Shown piece after piece: positions 1 to 6,697 of a DNA stretch of 64,000 nt. The DNA comes from JANRLF01 sp033762815 (GTDB lineage Bacteria; Bacteroidota; Bacteroidia; Chitinophagales; CAIOSU01): positions 62,001-126,000 of the forward strand of contig JANRLF010000007.1 of the NCBI GenBank assembly GCA_033762815.1, read 5' to 3'. The notes under the pieces are model-generated. The model was not told the DNA's origin. It worked only from the letters and a program-made list of their open reading frames with translations, and searched no databases. Each line of letters begins with the position of its first letter. Position 1 is the first letter of the stretch. A program made the translations under genes and the position numbers.

Positions 1-637
1 GAAGGTTTTGCACGATTCCATTCCAGCCACCTATTTCATACAGCCCCACAAATACTACCGGGGCAATGCCCAACACAATCAAGAAGAATTGCAGCACCTC
101 ATTATATACGGCACTGGTAAGGCCGCCGAGTAAAGTATAAGTAAGCACAATGCCAGCAGCAATTAATATAGAGGAATCAAAATCCCAACCCAGAATAGTT
201 TCCAATAAACTTGCTAAGGCATAAAGGGAAATACCTGATGAAAAAATGGTCATCAATGCAAAAGTTACGGCATTGAAACCCCTTGTTTTTTCATCGAAAC
301 GCAATGCCAAGTATTCTGGAACGGAGCGCGCACGGCTGCCATAATAAAACGGCATCATGAACACGCCCAAGAATACCATAGCAGGTATGGCACCAATCCA
401 ATAGAAATGGCTGGTCATGATTCCATACTTGGCACCAGAGGCAGCCATGCCTATTACCTCCTGGGCACCCAAGTTGGCAGCGATAAAAGCCAAACTGGTA
501 ATCCACAACGGCACGGAGCGGTTGCTCATCAGGAAGTCGTTGCTGGTCTTTACCTTGCGTTTAATAAAATATCCTATGCCCAGTACAAACAGGAAGTAAA
601 GGGCAATGATGCCATAATCAATGAAACCCAACTGCAT
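1..637 (-). CDS. Sodium:solute symporter family (SSS) transporter, 3' end cut by window
   Basis: Translating the minus strand from the ATG at 637 gives an open frame through the window edge (about 212 residues), so only the N-terminal part is present. It has about five hydrophobic helices, including ALYFLFVLGIGYFI near residue 15. It also carries SSS-family signatures: an early helix followed by basic residues and a SNRSVPLW stretch, then AANLGAQEVIGMAASG and YTLLGGLTSAVYNEVLQF. Family members couple inward sodium movement to uptake of sugars, amino acids or other solutes across the inner membrane. The substrate cannot be told from this half. No partner gene is visible downstream in the window. 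Confidence 0.85.
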   Translation of the reverse strand, partial: MQLGFIDYGIIALYFLFVLGIGYFIKRKVKTSNDFLMSNRSVPLWITSLAFIAANLGAQEVIGMAASGAKYGIMTSHFYWIGAIPAMVFLGVFMMPFYYGSRARSVPEYLALRFDEKTRGFNAVTFALMTIFSSGISLYALASLLETILGWDFDSSILIAAGIVLTYTLLGGLTSAVYNEVLQFFLIVLGIAPVVFVGLYEIGGWNGIVQNL

Positions 638-771
638 AAAGCGATACTATTCGGCCTAAGGTAATATACATTCCCCAATCAGCCAAAAAGGTAGTTTCTT
701 AACAGTAAATCTGGCATACAGAAACCTGCTCCCTGTAAATTTAGTTATCTTAGAAAAGCAAAAGCTGGAAT

Positions 772-1014
772 ATGGGACTGGAGAAACTAAAAAATGAGCT
801 TCGTCGATATATTGATAACTCAAATGATGAAGCATTGCTCGAAAAGCTAAAGCTTGCTTTTCAGGCCGTGCATCCAAAAAGCGATTTTTGGTTTGACCTA
901 AGTACTGAGGAGCAACAGGATATTGAACAAGGGCTTAAAGAAATAGAACATGAGGATAATCTACTCGATCATTCCAAAGTAATGGAAGAAGCCCGCAAAT
1001 GGAAAAGAAAATAA
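772..1014 (+). CDS. Putative antitoxin of a RelE/ParE-type toxin-antitoxin pair
   Basis: An 80-residue, charged, mostly helical protein starting MGLEKLKNELRRYIDN. Its tail is very acidic and then basic (EEQQDIEQGLKEIEHED followed by EEARKWKRK). It overlaps the downstream toxin gene by 16 bp, the usual antitoxin-first order with translational coupling. The WFDLSTEEQQDIEQGL region resembles short antitoxin-like proteins often found beside ParE toxins in Bacteroidota, but I see no clear ribbon-helix-helix or Phd motif. The assignment therefore rests mainly on size, charge and position. Confidence 0.7.
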   Translation: MGLEKLKNELRRYIDNSNDEALLEKLKLAFQAVHPKSDFWFDLSTEEQQDIEQGLKEIEHEDNLLDHSKVMEEARKWKRK

Positions 1015-1277
1015 AGTGGCGTAAAAAAGCTAAAGCAAGACTTCAAGAGATTTATAATTTTCTTTACAAGAAATGGGGCGAAAAAGCAACTGAAGATTTT
1101 TTGGATTTACTGGAAAGGGATTTAGAATTATTACTGATTTTTCCAAATATGGGCATCCTATCAGAAGAAAAGCCTTTGATAAGAAAATTTCTGGTCACTA
1201 AACATAACTATCTAATATATACAATTAGGAAAGGTTACTTAATTGTGCTGAACATTCAGGATACAAGAATGCAATAA
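999..1277 (+). CDS. RelE/ParE family toxin
   Basis: 92 residues, very basic N-terminus (MEKKIKWRKKAKARLQ), with the ParE/RelE core pattern: a helix pair with KWGEKATEDFLDLLERDLE, then LLIFPNMGILSEEKPLIRKFLVTKHNYLIYTIRKGYLIVLNIQDTR spread over the beta-sheet. ParE members poison gyrase and RelE members cleave mRNA on the ribosome; the sequence does not decide which applies. Length fits the family (about 90-105). The start lies inside the antitoxin's final codons, so translation is likely coupled. There is no second copy in the window. Confidence 0.82.
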   Translation: MEKKIKWRKKAKARLQEIYNFLYKKWGEKATEDFLDLLERDLELLLIFPNMGILSEEKPLIRKFLVTKHNYLIYTIRKGYLIVLNIQDTRMQ

Positions 1278-1357
1278 ATCCCATAACATATTTGGGATAC
1301 CCCTATTTGATATACACATCACTAGAAACACCATGCTGAAATTTTTTTCACCCCTAC

Positions 1358-1386
1358 ATGTACAACTTCAAAAAATAGTTGTACAT
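1358..1386. promoter_or_regulatory. Probable operator: perfect inverted repeat upstream of the ArsR/SdpR-like gene
   Basis: Two 10-bp arms, ATGTACAACT (1358-1367) and AGTTGTACAT (1377-1386), are exact reverse complements separated by 9 bp. The right arm ends 25 bp before the start codon of the winged-helix repressor at 1412. SdpR-type ArsR repressors are autoregulatory and bind such palindromes, so this is the natural candidate site. The palindrome is seen directly; binding is inferred. Confidence 0.6.
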
Positions 1387-1411
1387 TTAGACAATTATCT
1401 AACTATTTAAC

Positions 1412-1681
1412 ATGCGCAACTTCTTTAAGGCACTCGACGACCCTACCCGAAGGCAGATTATGGAAATGCTTCGCGAAAAGGACCTTACCGCCAGCGAAAT
1501 AGCGGATGCCTTTGATATGAGCAAACCCAGCATTTCCTATCATTTGGATTTATTGAGGCAAGCGGGGCTAGTGCATTCCGTAAAGAAAGGCCAATACGTA
1601 CTGTATTCGCTCAATACCACGGTGTTGGATGAGGCAGTATCATGGCTACTTAGCTTAAAAGACAAACAAAAACTCCCATAA
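1412..1681 (+). CDS. ArsR/SdpR-family winged-helix repressor
   Basis: 89 residues forming essentially one winged-helix domain: FFKALDDPTRRQIMEML, then the recognition part ASEIADAFDMSKPSISYHLDLLRQAGLV (about residues 27-54) and a wing with KKGQYVLYSLN. The conserved metal-binding CxC motif of metalloregulators is absent, which fits the SdpR branch. It lies 1 bp upstream of an SdpI-like membrane gene, the sdpR-sdpI arrangement of Bacillus, where SdpI sequesters the repressor at the membrane. A perfect inverted repeat at 1358-1386 is the likely operator. Confidence 0.88.
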   Translation: MRNFFKALDDPTRRQIMEMLREKDLTASEIADAFDMSKPSISYHLDLLRQAGLVHSVKKGQYVLYSLNTTVLDEAVSWLLSLKDKQKLP

Positions 1682-1682
1682 T

Positions 1683-2339
1683 ATGACTACACGCACACAT
1701 CATATCATCCAAATCGGCCTAATGCTGGCCGCACTGGTTCTGAGCCTGATTTTTTGGAACAAAATGCCTGACAGGATACCCATCCATTACAACCTGCAAG
1801 GAGAGATAGATAACTATGGGCCGAAAGGCATGTTGTTCCTTTTGTTTCCCGGCATAGGGCTATTAGTGTATGCCATTATCCAATTGCTGCCTATGATTGA
1901 CCCCAAACGGAACATTAGGGACTATATGGACAACTTTAGGAGCTTTGGTACCATTCTGATGGCATTCCTTTTTTGCCTTTATCTTGTACAGTTGCTAGGC
2001 ATTTTGGGCTACTCCCATAACCTAAACCAGTACATTCCCATGCTGATCATTTTCATGATGATGGCTTTGGGCAACTTTTTCGGAAAACTACGGCCCAACT
2101 ATTTCATCGGCATCCGCACCCCATGGACACTGGAAAACGAAAGGGTTTGGATTAAAACCCACCGCTTTGCAGGCTATGTATGGGTATTGGCTTCTATTGT
2201 AATGCTCATTGCTTTCCCTTTCCTTAAAGGCAATTTCTTACAAGGATTGTTCATAGCCTACATTGGCGTACTGGTAGCGGCGCCTGTGCTCTATTCTTTC
2301 ATTATCTACCGCAAACTCAAAAACGGTACTGCCATATAA
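1683..2339 (+). CDS. SdpI-family membrane protein (DUF1648)
   Basis: 218 residues with about six transmembrane helices. The N-terminal DUF1648 motif is clear (WNKMPDRIPIHYNLQGEIDNYG region, about residues 25-47). The C-terminal SdpI core is also present (GNFFGKLRPNYFIGIRTPW followed by NERVWIKTHRFAGYVW). In Bacillus SdpI gives immunity to the toxin SDP and signals to SdpR. Here no sdpA, sdpB or sdpC relative is visible in the window, so the pair may sense envelope stress or foreign toxins. Its stop codon directly abuts the stop of the convergent msrB gene. Confidence 0.85.
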   Translation: MTTRTHHIIQIGLMLAALVLSLIFWNKMPDRIPIHYNLQGEIDNYGPKGMLFLLFPGIGLLVYAIIQLLPMIDPKRNIRDYMDNFRSFGTILMAFLFCLYLVQLLGILGYSHNLNQYIPMLIIFMMMALGNFFGKLRPNYFIGIRTPWTLENERVWIKTHRFAGYVWVLASIVMLIAFPFLKGNFLQGLFIAYIGVLVAAPVLYSFIIYRKLKNGTAI

Positions 2340-2834
2340 TTACTTGGCCACAAAGTTAAGCGAGAGCGAATTGATGCAGTAACGCATGCCAGTGGGCTTT
2401 GGCCCATCGTTGAACACATGGCCCAAATGGCCGCCACACCTTGCACAATGCACTTCGGTACGGGTCATGCCAAGGGAGTTATCCACGCTCTCGGCTACAT
2501 TGGGAGCGATGGGCTGGAAAAAGCTGGGCCATCCGGTGCCTGAATTGAATTTGGTAGAAGATTGAAATAGGGGCAGGCCGCAAGCCGCACAAGTATAAGT
2601 GCCTTCTTCATGGTGGTCGTTGTACTTACCGCTAAAAGGAGGTTCGGTGCCTTGGTGGCAAATGACGTTTACCTGGTCATCGCTCAAGTGCTTTTTCAAT
2701 TCGGCTTCGTTCTTCACAATGCGCTCTTGGGCTGGGAAATCATTTTTTTCCACTGTCTTTTTTGGTTGGTTTTGGCCGCAGGAAGTGATGGAAAAAGCGG
2801 CAATCAAAAGGGAAATAGCAATTAATTGCTTCAT
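2340..2834 (-). CDS. msrB: Peptide-methionine (R)-S-oxide reductase MsrB, lipoprotein form
   Basis: 164 residues. A lipoprotein signal peptide ends at SITSC (Cys19), so the enzyme is anchored outside the cytoplasm. The MsrB domain covers about residues 40-162. Zinc cysteines are Cys82/Cys85 (CAAC) and Cys130/Cys133 (CARC), and the catalytic cysteine is Cys153 in RYCINSLSL. GTGWPSF and HVFNDGP are family signatures. It reduces methionine-R-sulfoxide in oxidised envelope proteins. No second redox cysteine near residue 100 is obvious, so recycling probably relies on an external reductant. Convergent with the SdpI gene with no bases between stops. Confidence 0.95.
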   Translation of the reverse strand: MKQLIAISLLIAAFSITSCGQNQPKKTVEKNDFPAQERIVKNEAELKKHLSDDQVNVICHQGTEPPFSGKYNDHHEEGTYTCAACGLPLFQSSTKFNSGTGWPSFFQPIAPNVAESVDNSLGMTRTEVHCARCGGHLGHVFNDGPKPTGMRYCINSLSLNFVAK

Positions 2835-2911
2835 GGGTGCAGTTGTTTTTTAACACAATAGCATTGAGCGACATATTGTTCCACGCTTAACCATTGTTAA
2901 CAGTAGGGGCA

Positions 2912-2945
2912 TAAAAAAAGCAGGTATGTAGTACCTGCTTTTTAT
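2912..2945 (-). terminator. Intrinsic terminator, possibly bidirectional
   Basis: A perfect stem GCAGGTA (2920-2926) / TACCTGC (2932-2938) with a 5-nt loop is flanked by seven A on the left and five T on the right. Read on the minus strand it ends the transcript of the 28-codon ORF at 2967-3053 before it reaches msrB. Confidence 0.75.
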
Positions 2946-2966
2946 TTGTTGAGGCTGCTTATCTTT

Positions 2967-3053
2967 TTACACGTAAACGGTTACCATCAAGGCTACCATG
3001 CTGATAAGCAACAATGCAAACGCCAAAATCACTAAGTTTTTCACCAGCTTCAT
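2967..3053 (-). CDS. Putative 28-residue membrane microprotein
   Basis: A minus-strand ATG at 3053 opens a 28-codon frame ending in TAA at 2967. The product starts MKLVKNLVIL and is one continuous hydrophobic helix after two lysines, ending MVTVYV. An AAGGAC Shine-Dalgarno-like stretch lies just upstream of the ATG, and an intrinsic terminator follows 22 bp after the stop. Together these suggest a real small gene, perhaps a membrane-embedded regulator or small hydrophobic toxin. No known family was recognised, and the ORF could still be chance. Confidence 0.45.
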   Translation of the reverse strand: MKLVKNLVILAFALLLISMVALMVTVYV

Positions 3054-3185
3054 AAGTCCTTGCTTTAAGTTTATAATAAAGGCTAAAGCTATGCCATTTA
3101 TTGTGGCATGGAGGGCAAAGGTAATAATTTTGTGAAGAACGGGGAAACGGTGTGATAATACTGCACTACTGAATCGAGTTGATTA

Positions 3186-4028
3186 ATGCCTATGAAAACT
3201 GAAAAAGTAGTTAAGATTTGCCTGTCAATATTATTGTTGGCAGCCCTTACCATGGTTACGCAAACGGCCGGGATTATACTTGCGCTAGTATGGTTTACTT
3301 TTCGGCGAGTAAAAGTATTGGCATCCCTGAACCATACACCACTTTACTTTCTCTTTAGCTTTATTGCCGTTTATCTAATTTCAGTATTTATCGTTACACC
3401 CTATTTTGCAAAAATTAATGGTCGAGTGCCTCTTCCTGTAGTATCCAAAAACAACTCACTGATACCTGTAAGCTTTCTAACAGTACTTTGCAACCGCCAT
3501 TATGTAAAACCTAAATTGTACCAAGCTCTACAAGAAGTAAACAAAGAAATGTCCATTCAGTATCCCCAGTTTAGCATAGGCTACTTGGATGCCTGTTTCC
3601 CATTTTTTAATGGCTTCCCTTTAATTCCGCACTTAAGCCATAGTGATGGGAAGAAGATAGATTTAGCGTTTGTATATAGAGATACCAGAACGAATACTCT
3701 AAGTATTGCCCGTACCCCTACCCCATTTGGCTATGGGAGTTTCGAACCTGCAAAAAAGAAAGAAACTGATAAAGCCGACCAATGCAATAAACGCAATGTA
3801 TTTTACAACTTTTCCCAGCTTTTAGGCTGGAAAGTTAGACCCCATCTGCAAATAGACCCAATTGCCACAACAATGTTGGCTAAGGCGTGTGCAGCCAATC
3901 CCAAAATTCATAAAATCTTCTTGGAGCCACATTTGAAAAAACGATGGCATCTTGATTCCTTCTCGAAAATCCGCTTTCAGGGATGCTGGTCAGTTCGGCA
4001 TGATGACCATTTACATGTACAGCTATAG
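3186..4028 (+). CDS. Membrane-anchored putative LAS-type metallopeptidase (MepA/VanY-like fold)
   Basis: 280 residues; an in-frame ATG at 3192 is an equally possible start. Two or three N-terminal helices (about residues 10-39 and 52-72) are followed by an extracytoplasmic domain. That domain contains HSDGKKID (His152-x6-Asp159) and, at the very C-terminus, HDDHLHV (His275-x-His277). His-x6-Asp plus His-x-His is the zinc-ligand and catalytic pattern of LAS enzymes, which include the murein endopeptidase MepA, VanY and L-Ala-D-Glu peptidases. I infer peptidoglycan cleavage; overall similarity to characterised members appears low. Six cysteines are scattered through the protein. It stands alone, followed by the first 11-bp repeat element. 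Confidence 0.6.
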   Translation: MPMKTEKVVKICLSILLLAALTMVTQTAGIILALVWFTFRRVKVLASLNHTPLYFLFSFIAVYLISVFIVTPYFAKINGRVPLPVVSKNNSLIPVSFLTVLCNRHYVKPKLYQALQEVNKEMSIQYPQFSIGYLDACFPFFNGFPLIPHLSHSDGKKIDLAFVYRDTRTNTLSIARTPTPFGYGSFEPAKKKETDKADQCNKRNVFYNFSQLLGWKVRPHLQIDPIATTMLAKACAANPKIHKIFLEPHLKKRWHLDSFSKIRFQGCWSVRHDDHLHVQL

Positions 4029-4193
4029 GTAGCCGTCAGTTATTCCCTTATAATTGATTAAATGCACCTTTTCCATTTTCAGCTTGCAAATATGGTATTG
4101 AATACTTACCATTATGGTAGATGGTAGAAAGATGTTAATTGTTCCGCCGATTTTGAATGAGCAGAAGAAACGACGACTATTAGCCATAATGAT

Positions 4194-4355
4194 AAAAAAA
4201 CAGAAAAAACACACACTTTTTTACACAAACAACTGATTATCTGAAAATTAATTGAAACTGAAATACCACTGAAGTACTACCGAAGTATCACTGAAGTACC
4301 ACTGAAGTACTACTGAAATACCACTGAAGTACCACCGAAATACTACTGAAACACA
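4194..4355 (+). repeat. Element 1 of a dispersed family: AT-rich 64-nt leader plus nine 11-bp tandem units
   Basis: Positions 4257-4355 are nine consecutive 11-bp units of consensus ACTGAAGTACC, with scattered transitions (ACCGAAGTATC, ACTGAAATACT and so on). A leader of 64 nt (4195-4258) starts with an A6 run, a second A6 run and a T-run, and leads directly into the array. The same arrangement recurs at 30053-30232 on the opposite strand and at 56222-56400. No ORF spans the array. The intergenic stretch 4029-4194 holds nothing else I recognise. Confidence 0.85.
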
Positions 4356-4416
4356 AAATCAAGCTAGCTTTTTGTATGGAGAATAGATTACCCAGACTAT
4401 TCAGAGATATAGCACA

Positions 4417-4451
4417 ATAAAAAAAACCGTTCTTGGAAATCCAAAAACGGC
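4417..4451 (-). terminator. Intrinsic terminator on the minus strand
   Basis: Stem CCGTTCTTGGA (4427-4437) pairs with TCCAAAAACGG (4440-4450) with one mismatch and a 2-nt loop. On the minus strand it is followed by eight U (A-run at 4419-4426). It implies a minus-strand transcript ending near 4420, although no convincing gene lies upstream of it. Confidence 0.65.
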
Positions 4452-4755
4452 TTTGCTGTTAGTTTGAAATATTTGTGCTCCAGCAATATAATTTTCGAAA
4501 ACCGTCCAGTCAAATTTTTATCGCAGCATAACCTCTGTTTATAAATAAGTGGATAGTATGGTGCGTTAAAGCAAATTTTGTTTATAAGCACTGGATAATT
4601 GTGCAGAAAGCCAATAATTGTTGCATAACTGCGTGAATATCTTGTGCGAAACAAATTAGGAAAAAATTTGCGCAGGCTAAGGGCGCATATTACTTTTGAA
4701 AGTATCAGGCAAGGGATAAAGGCAGGCAAGCGAAAGCTGCCAGACCGCCCGAGGC
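4418..4755 (-). ncRNA. Candidate minus-strand noncoding transcript (or decayed gene)
   Basis: A perfect -7 motif TATCTTTG on the minus strand (4760-4767) and a strong terminator (4417-4451) delimit about 330 nt. The only long frame here begins with the TTG inside that promoter motif, has Cys/Arg/Phe-rich composition unlike its neighbours, and runs past the terminator, so it is not credible. I compared it by eye with RNase P RNA, tmRNA and 6S features and saw none. It may be an unrecognised RNA or a gene remnant. Confidence 0.25.
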
Positions 4756-4759
4756 ACGA

Positions 4760-4767
4760 CAAAGATA
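4760..4767 (-). promoter_or_regulatory. Bacteroidota -7 promoter motif (TATCTTTG), minus strand
   Basis: Exact match to TAnnTTTG on the minus strand, with no good TTG -33 element at the usual distance. It is back to back with a plus-strand match at 4806-4813; the two are separated by an imperfectly placed hairpin (4789-4807). Confidence 0.4.
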
Positions 4768-4805
4768 ATGATGTTTTCCGAAGGATTTTAACTTTCTTGG
4801 AAAGT

Positions 4806-4813
4806 TAATTTTG
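4806..4813 (+). promoter_or_regulatory. Bacteroidota -7 promoter motif (TAATTTTG), plus strand
   Basis: Exact TAnnTTTG match whose first two bases fall in the right arm of the stem TAACTTTC/GAAAGTTA (4789-4796 and 4800-4807). A transcript from here would run about 230 nt to the strong terminator at 5005-5052. The -33 element is weak. Confidence 0.4.
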
Positions 4814-4817
4814 AGAG

Positions 4818-5050
4818 AAGTAACAACTTCCAGAAGGATTCGCATTCATCGACCATGAAAATCGCTGCATGGCATTTATCATCGGTCCGTAGCCTAAGGA
4901 ACGGCCAGCGCTTTTTCCGGTACTTCCGCAAGGATGCATCGATAAAGCAAAGCCCATAACAGTAGCCTGACGTTTTCATAAGTGCTTCAACGCACTGGAA
5001 AATGGAAGCGGGTACTTATCCTTCAAAAGATAGTACCCGCTTCTTGTTTT
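4818..5050 (+). ncRNA. Candidate plus-strand structured RNA or small-ORF transcript
   Basis: Bounded by TAATTTTG (4806-4813) and a strong terminator. Within it TTCCAG near 4840 can pair with CTGGAA near 4996, AGTGC/GCACT forms a small hairpin at about 4981-4996, and GGTCCGT can pair with ACGGCC near 4884-4906, so the RNA could fold back on itself. It also holds a 34-codon ORF (4855-4959; MKIAAWHLSS, then an Arg/Phe-rich RFFRYFRK stretch), which has no close Shine-Dalgarno sequence. I recognise neither a known RNA family nor a known peptide. Confidence 0.3.
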
Positions 5051-5052
5051 TT
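5005..5052 (+). terminator. Strong intrinsic terminator
   Basis: Ten-bp perfect stem AAGCGGGTAC (5006-5015) / GTACCCGCTT (5033-5042), extended inside by TATC/GATA with a bulged T. It is followed by CTTGTTTTTTG. Oriented for plus-strand transcripts, of which the only candidate is the one starting near 4818. Confidence 0.8.
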
Positions 5053-5095
5053 GCCGCTCCCCTATAATTCTTTCGGGAAGCCGTACAGCCTGCTA

Positions 5096-5392
5096 TCACG
5101 GTGTGGAAGTACCAGTGCCGGTGCCGGTGCCTGAAGGGCTGCTGGGGTTGGTACCAGGGTCGGTGCTTGTACCGCTACCAGTGCCAGTGCCGCTTCCGTT
5201 GTTCATGTTGCCGTTTGTGTTCATGGTATCCATGGTGCCCGTCCCCATGTCGGTTCCACCGGTACCTCCGCTATTAGGGCCAGCTCCCGTATTGGATGGG
5301 CCAGTGTTATCATCCATTGTTCCGCTGTCTGTGCTATTATTACAGCTTGAAAGCAGCGCCACGCCAATAAGAATTCCAAAGAAGGTTTTCAT
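5096..5392 (-). CDS. Low-complexity Gly/Thr/Ser/Asn-rich lipoprotein
   Basis: 98 residues from the ATG at 5392. A longer frame upstream lacks sense as a signal peptide, whereas MKTFFGILIGVALLSSC is a textbook lipoprotein signal (Cys17). The mature part is almost entirely G, T, S, N, D, M and P, with runs such as GTGTGSGTSTDPGTN and GTGTGTGTSTP. This looks like a disordered surface tail. Such short lipoproteins are common in Bacteroidota and have no assigned role. The DNA is correspondingly repetitive (GGTGCC/GGTACC triplets) and may vary in length between strains. Confidence 0.65.
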   Translation of the reverse strand: MKTFFGILIGVALLSSCNNSTDSGTMDDNTGPSNTGAGPNSGGTGGTDMGTGTMDTMNTNGNMNNGSGTGTGSGTSTDPGTNPSSPSGTGTGTGTSTP

Positions 5393-5617
5393 TTCGATTG
5401 TTTTTGTGTTTAAATAAAGCAAAGCCCATTGGGGCAAAGCCAGTACCACAATTTTCGACTAGTGGCAACAATAAAAATATTAACGGAAGCCTTTGCTGGG
5501 CCAGCGTTATCAATGATTATTATATACTGATAAGCTCACTATTAGAGGTTTAAAAACAAGTGCTGGATAAGCGACTGTAGCAAATTTCCTACAACGGGGA
5601 AAAGCCACACACCCAGC

Positions 5618-5651
5618 TTGGTATATTAAAAGCAGCAATTCACTAGCTTTG
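5618..5651 (+). promoter_or_regulatory. lpxD promoter, TTG-N23-TAGCTTTG, almost leaderless
   Basis: The -7 element TAGCTTTG (5644-5651) ends 4 nt before the lpxD ATG at 5656, and a TTG (5618-5620) lies 23 nt upstream of it. With transcription starting a few bases after the -7 box, the mRNA would begin at or next to the start codon. Confidence 0.6.
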
Positions 5652-5655
5652 TAAC

Positions 5656-6684
5656 ATGCAAATAACAGCCAAGGAATTATGTATCCTATTGGAAGGTGAA
5701 TTAGAAGGGAATGGGGAAACGGTGGTAAGCAACCTCGCAAAAATTGAAACCGCCACCCAGGACGATATTAGCTTTATCGCCCAACCAAAATACGAACAAT
5801 ACGCCCATACCACGGGAGCTGGGGTGCTGATAGTTGCAAAAACCTTTAGAAGCGAACAGCCGGTGAAAGCCACTTTGATAAGAGTGGATGACCCTTACCA
5901 ATCGTTTACCAAATTGCTCAACCTGCAGGCGTCAATGCAACAGACCAGCCTGTCGGGAGTGGAGCAACCTGCCTTTATTGGAGGTGGTGTAGTGCTGCCC
6001 CAGGACATTTATGTGGGGGCTTTCAGTTATATCGGGAAGGGAGCCAAAATAGGCAACGGGACTAAGATACACCCTCAAGTATATATTGGCGAGCATGCCG
6101 TTATTGGCGAACATTGCATCATCTATCCCGGTGCCCGCATTATGCATGACTGCAGAATAGGCAACCATTGCATCATTCATCCAGGTGCGGTGATAGGCAG
6201 TGATGGGTTTGGTTTTGCGCCCAATGCGGATGGCACCTACACAAAGATACCGCAAACCGGCAACGTCATTTTGGAGGACTATGTAGAAATTGGAGCCAAC
6301 ACTACAATTGATAGGGCCACATTGGGAGCAACTGTTATCAAAAGGGGTGTAAAGCTGGATAACCTAATACAGGTAGGGCATAATGTAGAGATAGGGGAAA
6401 ACACCGCTATGGCTGCCCAAGTGGGAATTGCCGGTAGCACCAAAATAGGAAAGAATGTAATGGTAGCAGGCCAAGTAGGCTTTGCAGGGCACCTGAATAT
6501 TGCCGATGGCTCCAAGTTCCAAGCGCAGGCTGGGGTACCACAATCGGTAGAGAAACCGAATGCGGCTTGGGGAGGTACGCCGGCCATAGATGTAAGGCAG
6601 TATATAAAATCTCTAGTAATTTTCAGAAATTTACCTGAAATGGAGAGAAGGCTTCGCGAAATTGAGCAACAACTAAAAGGGTAA
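5656..6684 (+). CDS. lpxD: UDP-3-O-acylglucosamine N-acyltransferase LpxD
   Basis: 342 residues. The N-terminal uridine-binding domain (about 1-100) is followed by a left-handed beta-helix of hexapeptide repeats (about 105-310; for example GAKIGNGTKI and HCIIHPGAVIGSDGFGF) and a C-terminal helix. The catalytic histidine is His242 in IQVGHNVEIG. It adds the second acyl chain, N-linked, to UDP-3-O-acylglucosamine, the third step of lipid A synthesis in the cytoplasm. It leads an lpxD - lpxC/fabZ - lpxA - ABC ATPase operon; the next gene starts 13 bp on. Confidence 0.96.
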   Translation: MQITAKELCILLEGELEGNGETVVSNLAKIETATQDDISFIAQPKYEQYAHTTGAGVLIVAKTFRSEQPVKATLIRVDDPYQSFTKLLNLQASMQQTSLSGVEQPAFIGGGVVLPQDIYVGAFSYIGKGAKIGNGTKIHPQVYIGEHAVIGEHCIIYPGARIMHDCRIGNHCIIHPGAVIGSDGFGFAPNADGTYTKIPQTGNVILEDYVEIGANTTIDRATLGATVIKRGVKLDNLIQVGHNVEIGENTAMAAQVGIAGSTKIGKNVMVAGQVGFAGHLNIADGSKFQAQAGVPQSVEKPNAAWGGTPAIDVRQYIKSLVIFRNLPEMERRLREIEQQLKG

Positions 6685-6697
6685 AAACAGATAACTT

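Noticed and set aside
4257..4355. 11-bp array read as CRISPR or iteron origin
   Set aside because: There are no spacers (units are contiguous), no cas genes, no replication initiator gene nearby, and unit length is too short for CRISPR repeats.
4397..4762. 121-residue minus-strand ORF in the noncoding region
   Set aside because: Starts with a TTG inside the promoter-like TATCTTTG, extends past a terminator and has unusual composition; treated as noncoding.
5103..5417. Plus-strand Pro/Val-rich ORF opposite the low-complexity lipoprotein
   Set aside because: Composition is the complement of the Gly/Thr repeat; the minus-strand frame has a proper lipoprotein signal.
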